From the NCBI GenBank assembly GCA_033239005.1, contig BSQZ01000004.1, forward strand, positions 9,482,007 through 9,546,006: 64,000 nt of DNA. Reading direction: 5' to 3'. Position 1 is the first letter of the stretch. The number at the start of each line of letters is the position of its first letter. The notes beneath the pieces were generated by a model that saw only the letters and a program-made list of their open reading frames with translations, had not been told where the DNA came from and did not search any database. Made by a program: the position numbers and the translations under genes. The stretch is from Lamellibrachia satsuma. Lineage: Eukaryota; Annelida; Polychaeta; Sabellida; Siboglinidae. This document shows, piece by piece, positions 15,560-52,567 of the stretch.

Positions 15560-17320
15560 TGCCGTGTGATCTACTGGGTGAGGGACAGCAGGCACCTCGT
15601 GTGGATCTATGGGTGGAGGGACAGCAGACACCTGAGACCGTGTGATCTACTGGGTGGAGGGACAGCAGGCACCTGAAACCGTGTATCTCGGGAGGATGAC
15701 AGGGACAGGCACCTGAGACCGTGGGATCTACTGGGTGGAGGGACAGCAGCACCTGAACCGTGGGATCTACTGGGTGGAGGGACAGCACGATCGGTGGAGG
15801 ACAGTAGGCACCGTAGACCGTGTGGATCTACTGGGTGGAGGGACAGCAGGCACCTGAAACCGTGTGGATCTACTGGGTGGAGGGACAGCAGACACCTGAG
15901 ACCGTGTGGATCTACTGGGTGGAGGGACAGCAGGCACCTGAAACCGTGTGGATCTACTGAGTGGAGGGACAGCAGACACCTGAGACCGTGCGGATCTACT
16001 GGGTGGAGGGACACAGACAGGCGTGGGACCTGGAGGGACGAGACACGTTGACCGTGTGGATCTACTGGGTGGAGGGACGCGACACTTAGACGTGTGGATC
16101 TACTGGGTGGAGGGACAGCAGACACTTAGACGTGTGGATCGTTACGTGTGGATCTACTGGGTGGAGGGACAGCAGACGTGTGGATCTACTGAGACCGTTG
16201 ACCGTGTGGATCTACTGGGTGGAGGGACAGCAGGCACCTGAAACCGTGTGGATCTACTGGGTGGAGGGACAGCAGACACCTGAGACCGTGTGGATCTACT
16301 GGGTGGAGGGACAGCAGGCACCTGAAACCGTGTGGATCTACTGAGTGGAGGGACAGCAGACACCTGAGACCGTGTGGATCTACTGGGTGGAGGGACAGCA
16401 GACATGTTAGACCGTGTGGATCTACTGGGTGGAGGGACAGCAGACATGTTAGACCGTGTGGATCTACTGGGTGGAGGGACAGCAGACACGTTAGACCGTG
16501 TGGATCTACTGGGTGGAGGGACAGCAGACACGTTAGACCGTGTGGATCTACTGGGTGGAGGGACAGCAGACATGTTAGACCGTGTGGATCTACTGGGTGG
16601 AGGGACAGCAGACACGTTAGACCGTGTGGATCTACTGGGTGGAGGGACAGCAGACACGTTAGAGTCGACTGTGTGGATCTACTGGGTTCAGGGACATCAG
16701 ATACCATAGACCATGTGGATATACTGGGAGGAGGGACAGTATGCACCTTAAACCATGTGGATCTACTGGGAGGAGGGACAGCAGACACTTTAGACCATGT
16801 GGATCTACTGAGTGGAGGGACAGTAGGCACTTTAGACCATGTGGATCTACTGAGTGGAGGGACTGTAGGCACTTTAGACCATGTGGATCTACTGAGTGGA
16901 GGGACAGTAGGCACCTTAGACCGTGTGGATTTACTGGGTGGAGGGACAGTAGGCACCTTAGACCGTGTAGATCTTCTGGGTGGAGGGACATTAGGCACCT
17001 AAGACCATGTGGATTTATGAGTGGAGGGACATTAGGCACCTTAGACCATGTGGATCTACTGGGTGGAGGGACTGTAGGCACTTTAGACTGTGTGGACATA
17101 CTGGATGGAGTTACAGTCGGCACCTAAGACCATGTGGATTCTGGGTGGAGGGACATCAGACACCATAGATCGTGTGGACATACTGGGTGGAGGGACAGTA
17201 GGAACCTTAGACCATGTGGATCTACTGGGTGGAGGGACTGTAGGCACTTTAGACCATGTGGATCTACTGAGTGGAGGGACAGTAGGCACCTTTGACCATG
17301 TGGATCTACTGAGCAGACAG
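15560..17320. repeat. 42-bp minisatellite
   Basis: About 40 copies of a 42-bp unit containing GTGTGGATCTACTGGGTGGA and GGGACAGCAGACACCTGAGA. Copies between 16370 and 16660 are almost identical. Copies from 15560 to 16210 carry many one-base and larger deletions, and copies from 16670 to 17310 form a diverged GGCACTTTAGACCATG subtype. ORFs inside it are repeat artefacts. It lies downstream of the gene B stop codon. Confidence 0.95.
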
Positions 17321-17339
17321 TTTTGCTGTCTGACTAGTT

Positions 17340-17528
17340 CTGCCTTTTGCCTACCATTTGCCCGTCTGCTCCAATGATCCTCATGCAACAGGTGGCCTAA
17401 TAAAGCGACCATCCCATATGCCTGTTTATTCCAATGGTCCTCATGCAACAAGTGGCCCAAGAAAGAAGCAGCCCATTTGTCTGTCTGTTCCAATGATCCT
17501 CATGCAACATGTGGCCCAATAAATCAAT
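17340..17528. repeat. Three copies of a ~60-bp repeat
   Basis: CCAATGATCCTCATGCAACA followed by a GTGGCC(T/C)AATAAA-type end occurs three times, with CTGTCTGTTCC or similar before each copy. The middle copy contains TTTATT at 17425-17430, which reads AATAAA on the minus strand. Confidence 0.85.
17425..17430 (-). promoter_or_regulatory. Candidate poly(A) signal of gene B
   Basis: AATAAA on the minus strand, about 515 nt beyond the gene B stop codon. It is the first such hexamer I noticed downstream of the stop. It lies inside a repeat and is unverified. Confidence 0.25.
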
Positions 17529-17774
17529 CACTGTAACAACCCTCAACCACACTAAATGAACACATGATTAATGACAATAATCATGAACATGCCAGACTGT
17601 TGCACTGTTTACTCATTGAACACTATATACAGTAAACACATCATAAACTTTTGCAACAAAATATATATTTGCTCACCTGTTGATACCTGTGGTACAGCTG
17701 CATAACTTGTGTCATGTTTATACAATTGTATGATTATCCACACATACAAACTATGTACCATCTAAATAGAAGTG

Positions 17775-17865
17775 ACACTCAAGCATGTACACACATGTAC
17801 ACTCATGTACCCACATGTACACTCATGTACCCACATGTACACTCATGTACACACATGCATTAACC
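17775..17865. repeat. ACATGTACACTC repeat
   Basis: Short tandem repeat of ACATGTACACTCATGTACCC-like units in the 3' flank of gene B, between the stop codon and the candidate poly(A) signal. Confidence 0.85.
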
Positions 17866-17945
17866 CTCTCTTAAAATATTTCTGGAATGCATTACTTTGA
17901 ATGTCGATTGTGAAAATAAAATACACAGCATTGTCTAGCCAGTAT

Positions 17946-36925
<18,980 letters not shown>

Positions 36926-37058
36926 ACCCGATACTGATAGCTCGAATGGTTTAACTTCCTGGTTTGTGGAGAAACGGTCACAGGAGAAGCGGCCACATAA
37001 CTGTCGGCTATGTGGCGCCACTCTATGGGTGGGGGTAACTGTTTTTACTCTCCCACAG

Positions 37059-37113
37059 CCAAGCTCCGTGCTGTGGCGCCACTGTTTGTCGTACACATCA
37101 TCGCATGGACTAG
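37059..37113. repeat. Dispersed repeat segment shared with 447-500
   Basis: CCAAGCTCCGTGCTGTGGCG with the sequence after it matches 447-500 with several changes. It lies inside the upstream open frame that would extend gene B exon 1. Confidence 0.6.
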
Positions 37114-37229
37114 GCAAAATTGTCCGCCCCACTCTTCGTCTCTGGGGCGAAAGTCCAGACTGGCATTTGCTAAAGCACCGTTTTGGCAGTTCCGTAGCCA
37201 AATGGCTACGGAACTAATAACTTAAGTTT

Positions 37230-37516
37230 TAAATACGCACTAACCGTTTCACATGTGTATTCTATGACATACAACCGACAAATGGGCGGCAAGAAACTGA
37301 AGAAATGTGCTCCAAATAATTACTTATGAGTACTTTTATCGGTGACATAGAAAACATTTCACAATTAGCCACCATACTGTGCACGTGATGTTGCCTTTGG
37401 GTCACATGATCAAACGCGATTTCGTGTAGAATGAGGCCAGAATGGGCCAGCAGCACAGACATAAATAAAACACCCGTTAGTAAGTTAGTAGTTTATAGGG
37501 GCATGAATAATGATTT
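37230..37516. other. 5' flank of gene B, nothing recognised
   Basis: No clear core promoter element was recognised upstream of the gene B start. Confidence 0.35.
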
Positions 37517-37630
37517 TAACAAGACAAGATTTAACAAGATTTGCCATCCAAGCCAAAGGCCCAGATGGCAAGTGGACAAGGAAGCCATTGGCTTATCGAG
37601 CGTCCAACAATGTTCCACCTACTTATGATG
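37517..37630 (-). mobile_element. LINE 3' end fragment
   Basis: The inverted 3' end of the CTTGTTAAAT-tailed LINE: AAGATTTAACAAGATTTGCC, CAAGTGGACAAGGAAGCC and GTTCCACCTACTTATGA. Confidence 0.87.
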
Positions 37631-38593
37631 TAACTCCATGGCCAGCAGACGGCAATTCTTAGCGTAACCTTATATAGATCCACGGGATTCCCGCTTGGTA
37701 TTCTCGCTCACAACAACATCCGGTTATATACAAATGTTGACAAGCACATGCGTTCTGACAAAAAGGTAATAATTTCACACTTTTACATGGTTATTGTCAG
37801 GTAACTTTAGTGATATACATATAAGAATGCATATAGACACGAAACACGTGTTTATTGCTCTGTTTATGGCGGTTTTGTAAGGTTTCACGTTTCATGAAAA
37901 TACTTAAGCTTTTAATGAACGAGATCTTCGCCCCTACTACAACAACAGCCAGATAGAAACAAATTGTAGGGCGATTGTTAAATCTTGATTGATTTTGCCT
38001 ACGCCTGTACTTTTAATTGTGACGGAAATTACGTATGCACCCAGATTTCTGGTGCATACATAATTAGCTAACTACGATGTCATCTGGACATTTGGCGAAT
38101 CCATAAAATAAAAAAGACTCGGTGGCAGATTGTAGTAGTAAAGCAGCTGCTACAGGTAGGCCTACGACTACGACTGACTCGATCGGATTGCAACACAAAC
38201 GAGCAGATCGTATCGTGTGTTTTACGGAATGACATTAAGGCCAAACTTGCATCATGCTACATGCTACGTTCCAAACTGCATTATTTGTGATACTTCCATT
38301 TTACATGAAACATAATATGAAACCCAGAAACCGTACGAAACAACAATGTAAAATATGGTATAATATGAACCAAACTCCCCAGCAGTGGCGCCACAGAGTG
38401 AGTGTAATGTAAGTCACTCACGATTTCACCACTGCCACGACTGGCACTTGATGTGCAGATTCTGCAGATAGTCATTTCATTTAGCGAGCTCCTATTTACG
38501 TTAATAAATCTGTCAATTTCAATTGCATCCAATTGTGGATAGTGTTTGCGTTGAAAATGTGTATCAGAACAAAATAACGTTCGTTTTTTGCTA
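37631..38593. other. Intergenic DNA, nothing recognised
   Basis: No gene is seen. GTGACGGAAATTACGTATGC near 38020 is shared with about 513. A TGGCGCCACAGAGTGAG segment lies at about 38385. Confidence 0.35.
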
Positions 38594-38916
38594 AGTTTCG
38601 TATAGAGGAGACCGGGGCTATTTGTATGCAGGGGCAAGCTGTTACGTATAGGGGAGACCGGGGCTCGTTGTATACAGGGGCAAGTTGTTACGTATAGGGG
38701 AGACCGGGGCTAGTTGTATACAGGGACAGGTTGTTACGTATAGGGGAGACCGGGCTAGTTGTATACAGGGGCATGTTGTTACGTATAGAGGAGACCGGGG
38801 CTAGTTGTATACAGGGGCAGGTTGTTACGTATAGGGGAGACCGGGGCTAGTTGTATACAGGGGCAGGTTGTTACGTATAGAGGAGACCGGGGCTAGTTGT
38901 ATACAGGGACAGGTTG
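38594..38916. repeat. 46-bp tandem repeat, seven copies
   Basis: Seven copies of a 46-bp unit containing GTATAGGGGAGACCGGGGCT and TTGTATACAGGGGCAGGTT. The inverse complement AACTAGCCCCGGTCTCCCCT occurs once near 40276, and related text (GGGGCAAGTTGTTACA) near 39208. Confidence 0.93.
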
Positions 38917-39399
38917 TTTTACGAAAACACAGCACACACACGAAGTCACTGTCAACAGTAGTTGGTTGGACATCCACCAGCGGACACACTGTCCAAAAAA
39001 CGAGGTGTGGAAAAAATATTTTAATCACATAAACCTTTTTTGGTATGTCCGCATAATATCATCTCACGCAGCCACTTTTTATGTATCGTGAATGAAACTA
39101 GAAACATGTCTACGACGTAGTATAAGGGGCTATGCCAAGTAGAAATTAAACTGAAATTCACGATTTGTTATCGTCCACGTGCGTTCAATTGCAAAAACTG
39201 TGTTTGGGGCAAGTTGTTACAATTGTATTGGGACAAGTTGTTACAGTTGTAACAACGTTCGGACGGCGAGTTCTGTGCTGACGATGACTGAAAGAACACA
39301 GTTTATTTAACCACGACGTGTGAACGTTTTCTTTCACTTGTGAAGCGTAGCGTACTGGTTTATAACCAATACTGTAAATACTAGCAACATCAACCAACA

Positions 39400-39540
39400 T
39401 TGACAAAATATCTTGGAAGGGCAGGTTACACATAAATACAAAATTGTTCGACTCTCGATAAGCCAATGGCTTCCTTGTCCACTTGCCATCTGTTTTTTTG
39501 TTTGCCTTGGATGGCAGTTTTGCTAAATCTTGTTAGTTTT
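39400..39540 (+). mobile_element. LINE 3' end fragment
   Basis: TATCTTGGAAGGGCAGGTTA, CGACTCTCGATAAGCCAATG and AAATCTTGTTAG match the CTTGTTAAAT-tailed LINE 3' end. Confidence 0.87.
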
Positions 39541-39658
39541 TTTTATGGCATAGCCCTATTTGAGCAATTAATAAATATTGCACGTTGCATTGAAATGTGG
39601 ATGTTCGTGTGCGTTAGTGGGTACGTGTGTACATAATTCAACCAATTAGAAGTCGCAT

Positions 39659-39661
<3 letters not shown>

Positions 39662-39737
<76 letters not shown>
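39662..39737. repeat. (TA)n microsatellite
   Basis: About 76 bp of TA repeats, left of a 105-bp duplicated segment. Confidence 0.97.
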
Positions 39738-39738
<1 letters not shown>

Positions 39739-39739
<1 letters not shown>

Positions 39740-39841
39740 AGGACATTTGTAACTAACACACTAAGATCATATAGTCACCGGTATTGTCATTTGTCACTCA
39801 TCATTCGTTCTCAGTTACTCCGTCATATCCTGCCATACCCC

Positions 39842-39843
<2 letters not shown>
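39739..39843. repeat. 105-bp perfect duplicate, copy 1
   Basis: The sequence from GAGGACATTTGTAACTAACA to CTGCCATACCCCAG is identical to 40558-40662. It is bounded on both sides by (TA)n. Confidence 0.95.

Positions 39844-39935
<92 letters not shown>
39844..39935. repeat. (TA)n microsatellite
   Basis: About 92 bp of TA repeats, right of the 105-bp duplicated segment. Confidence 0.97.
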
Positions 39936-39937
<2 letters not shown>

Positions 39938-40514
39938 CCATTCCCACACATCAAACTGTGAGCACCTACATTGTTATGCATACTGTGTATAAGATGTATG
40001 AGCGTGTTTTATTCAATTAATGTAATAACAGAACAGTTACCAGTGACACTTGCTTTGCGATCCACACGTTCTTTGCTGTAACAACGTGCCCCGTATGATG
40101 TAACAACTTGCCCCGATTACGGGGCTATATCTACCCTAACTACAATATGGAATATCAGTGGTATGATACATTTTATTAACACGAATAATACATTAATTTA
40201 ATATATACGTTGACATAAATAATACATCTAACATACTTTTCGCAAAAAAAGTTACTTTAACTGAAAATTGTAACAACTAGCCCCGGTCTCCCCTACACAA
40301 GTCCACAGTTGCAGTAATGATGAATATTTCGTGGGAACGCTCTTTGAAGTTTGGACGCCGGCGCGTCAGGTTCACAGAAACGCTTCGACCAAAACAGGAA
40401 GTGGGACGAAGTACACATTATTCAACGTACATTCGCGCATGACATCGGCGAACCCAGGGAGTTCATCCCATTTATTTCTGATGATTTGTTTTAATCAAGT
40501 AAAAAATCGTTGTC

Positions 40515-40690
40515 GAGACACCGCGAGGTGGCGCCTTAGTACACTATTTCCTCAGATGAGGACATTTGTAACTAACACACTAAGATCATATAGTCACCGG
40601 TATTGTCATTTGTCACTCATCATTCGTTCTCAGTTACTCCGTCATATCCTGCCATACCCCAGTAGTAGCCATTACTAAACACACATTGAG
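40515..40690. repeat. Dispersed repeat containing the second 105-bp copy
   Basis: CGCGAGGTGGCGCC and CCTCAGATGAGGACATTT occur here and in the MITE at about 42977-43025. Positions 40558-40662 are identical to 39739-39843. Confidence 0.75.
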
Positions 40691-40734
40691 CTTTTATTCT
40701 CTGTGAATAGCAGTATATCGACACGAGTGACAGC

Positions 40735-41120
40735 CACCGCCACGACGGACGAAGGTAAATGGAGGGAGCAATGATTGGTGATGGCCGAAGGGACGACGGC
40801 TGAAGGTGGCTGAGAGAGAGGAGATGATTGAAGACGCTAGCGAACGGAGGTGAATGTATGGACAGACGGACGGAGGTAAATGGACGGAGCAATGATTGGT
40901 GATGGTCGAAGGGACGACGGCTGAAGATTGGAGACGAAGGGGGCGGTGATGAATGAAGAGAGAAGCGGACGTAGATAAATGTAGGGGCCAGCGGCAGATA
41001 ATGGACGAAGACGCTGACGGACGCAGGTGTATGCAGAAGGACAGACGAGCGTGGACGGACAAACGGATAAGGACAAATGAAAGGGGAAATGATCGGTGAT
41101 TGCCAAAGGAAACGACACAC
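40735..41120. repeat. Degenerate purine-rich repeat, ~122-bp period
   Basis: GGTAAATGGAGGGAGCAATG, GATTGGTGATGG and GAAGGGACGACGGCTGAAG occur twice about 122 bp apart, followed by decayed GGACGGA-rich units. Long Pro/Ser/Leu ORFs on the minus strand are artefacts of this composition. Confidence 0.75.
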
Positions 41121-41230
41121 GAAGGTGGTTGGCAAGGAAGGCGGCCGGTAATGAATGAAGATGAAGCAAACATTACAATGAACAGAAGCAGTGTCGGCAC
41201 GCGGGGTGTAGCAATTTATAATCTAAACAT

Positions 41231-41236
41231 TTTATT
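41231..41236 (-). promoter_or_regulatory. Candidate poly(A) signal of gene A
   Basis: AATAAA on the minus strand about 540 nt beyond the gene A stop. If used, the 58-bp array at 41405-41752 would be in the 3' UTR. Unverified. Confidence 0.25.
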
Positions 41237-41404
41237 TGGGATTTTCACAATTGAAATAAAAAAACTGTGCGCGTTTTACTGAAATCAAAATATATACATA
41301 TATTACAATACATGCAGCAAGCAAGTCTCGAAATGTGTGGAGCTAGTGATATGGCACTATATTTTAAAGGCTATATTAATGTACAATGTCCATAAAATCA
41401 CCGA

Positions 41405-41752
41405 GGAAAGATACGACACGATACAACGGCGCTCGATTTACATTATTGTACGATACGATACGACGCGATAGAACGGCGCTTGAGACATCTTCTTGTACTG
41501 TGTAGCCGAAATAAGATACGACACGATACAACGTTGTACGTGAAATCTTCGTGTACCGTGTAACGGAGATAAGATACGACACGATACAACAGGGCTCGAT
41601 ACATCTTCTTGTACCGTGTAACGGAGATAAGATGCGACACGATACAACGGAGCTCGATATATATTATTGTACCGTGTAGTCGAAGGAAGATACGACACGA
41701 TACATCGGCGCACGAGACATCTTCTTCTAGCGTGTAGCCGACACGACACAAT
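41405..41752. repeat. 58-bp satellite in the 3' flank of gene A
   Basis: About six copies of a 58-bp unit containing GATACGACACGATACAAC, GCTCGA and CTTCTTGTACCGTGTA. The array begins about 25 bp after the stop codon. A related 55-bp array is at 58075-58500. Confidence 0.92.
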
Positions 41753-41777
41753 GGCGGCCGACGCACGTGCGCAGTTT

Positions 41778-50463
<8,686 letters not shown>

Positions 50464-51164
50464 AACAGATCACAACTGGCGCATTACGAGAATCGGTGTT
50501 AACCCAATGACTTCGGCTCTACTTCCTGGTCTGCGCTTGCCGATAGAGGGCCTATGCATTTTATGCTGCAGCATCCGTGAGGTGGCGATACCATCTGACA
50601 CCCTCTATAGAACTTGATGGAAAACGTCTGTGCAATCAATACTCCAGGGCGCTGACATTATTCTGACTCGGAATCAGCCTAACAGTTTGACGGTAAAACA
50701 AAACTACTGACATTATATTCAATTAATGTAATACTTTCAGAATCAAATAAATTATTTGTGTGGACAAATAATTTTTTTAAACCAGGAGAACGCGATTAAT
50801 TCCTACGTGTTTTGTAGGACCTAGACCCGGTCTACGTTCACGCCTGTCGTCAAGGTTTTGAAAAGGGGTGTTAGGGCATATGGAATCAACTGGGGATTTC
50901 TGGGATGATATCTAAAAATATTTAAGTTAAACAAATTCCCTCAAAGGGGGGTGCGAACAACCCCGTGACTACCCCAAACCGAAGACGCGCATGACGTTCA
51001 AAACGTGATTTGCAATCGTTGACAACGAGGAAAGATATATCCAGCCAAAATCCTCATCTGATTCTCATAACTTTCATAGAGGCTGTCCGCACACAACGTG
51101 TGTCGAGTACGTGGCTCGATGTAGTCGACTCGTTTGGTAGAGTAGGGGAGAAAAGGGCTACTTG
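50464..51164. other. 5' flank of gene A
   Basis: No gene or recognisable core promoter. AGTAGGGGAGAAAAGGGCTA near 51141 resembles the 46-bp repeat at 38594. Confidence 0.35.
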
Positions 51165-52556
51165 TATGTAAATTACTCGAAACATTAATTAGAGACCACT
51201 TGGTGGAATTCCTTGTAAAACATAATTTAATAAATACATCTCAACATGGGTTCCTAAAAGCAAGGTCATTTCTAACCAATCTCTTATGTTTTTTTGAAGA
51301 AATTACAAAGTGGGTAGATGACGGGTCACCAGTGGATGTTGTCTACTTAGATTTTCAGAAAGCTTTTGATAAAGTGCCACACCAAAGATTGATACTTAAA
51401 GTAAAAGCCCATGGTATAGGTAATGATGTAATCACCTGGATAGAAAAGTGGCTTACACACAGAAGACAGAGAGTAATAGTAGACGGTGAGATTTCAAATT
51501 GGAAATCGGTTTAGAGTGGGGTACCACAGGGATCAGTATTAGGGACTATACTGTTTTTAATATATATATAAATGATCTAGAAGATGACATATCTAGCAAA
51601 GTACTCAAATTTGCAGATGACACAAAAGTATTCAAAAAGGTTACAAATTATACAGATAAATTTGCGGATGACACAAAACTGTTTAGAAAGGTTAATACTG
51701 ATGGTGATAAACAACATTTACAAAACGATCTAGACAGATTAGTGAAATGGTCTGAGAAATGGCAGATGCTGTTCAATTTTGGACATGGGAACTTGAATGT
51801 AAACTATTAAGTGAGAGATACTGTTCTGGGTACTACTGTAAAAGAAAAGGATTTAGGAGTTACAATAAGCGCTGATATGAAAGTTTCAGAGCAGTGTGGT
51901 ATTGCAGCTTCAAAGGGTAATCAAATTCTTGGATTGATTAGAAGAAACATAACATACAAGGGAAAAAAGTTAATTATACCTCTTTATAAAGCAATAGTTA
52001 GACCTCATTTAGAATACTGTATACAAGCATGGAGACCATATCGTAAGAAGGATATAGATACGCTTGAACGCATACAAAGGAGAGCAACTAAAATGATTCC
52101 AGAACTTTTAGAGACCTTAGTTATGAAGAACACCTGAAAGAATGTGGTTTAGCAAATCTAGAGACAAGGAGGTTAAGAGGAGATCAGATTGAAGTTTTTA
52201 AGATATTGAATGGGTATGAAAATATTGATAGAAATATGTTTTTCTCACTCAAGAAGGATAGCAGAACTAGAGGACATGAGGTAAAATTAGTAAAGGATCA
52301 ATGTATATTGGACATCAGGAAGCACTCGTTCTCACAGAGGACAATAAATGAATGGAACAAATTGTGTACAGATTGTGTAACTGCTAGCAGCGTGAATATG
52401 TTTAAAAACAAGGTTAACACATATCTCAGGAGGGCGGGTTATAAGTAGGTGAACATTGTTGGACTCTCGATAAGCCAATGGCTTCCTTGTCCACTTGCCA
52501 TCTGGGCCTTTGGCTTGGATGGCAAATCTTGTTAAATCTTGTTAAATCTTGTTAAA
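51165..52556 (+). mobile_element. CR1/jockey-type LINE, 5'-truncated chimeric copy
   Basis: Reverse-transcriptase blocks in order: QHGFLKARS, VVYLDFQKAFDKVPHQRL, SGVPQGSVLG, LFLIYINDLED, FADDTKVF, then a second FADDTKLF, KWSEKWQM, and the C-terminal region ending at 52447. A TAG interrupts before SGVPQG at about 51512 and frames shift at about 51540, 51788 and 52115. The 3' UTR has GGACTCTCGATAAGCCAATG and the CTTGTTAAAT tail. From about 51660 to the end it is nearly identical to the copy at 62779-63692; the first part is more diverged. Confidence 0.88.
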
Positions 52557-52567
52557 TAAAGTTTACA

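Noticed and set aside
36926..37201. Start codon of gene B at 37201
   Set aside because: The added residues have no counterpart in paralogue A, include a dispersed repeat, and precede a well-placed ATG aligned with the gene A start.
40620..41200. Overlapping Ser/Pro/Leu-rich minus-strand ORFs (110-171 codons)
   Set aside because: They fall in a degenerate purine-rich repeat with a period of about 122 bp and are open in several frames at once.
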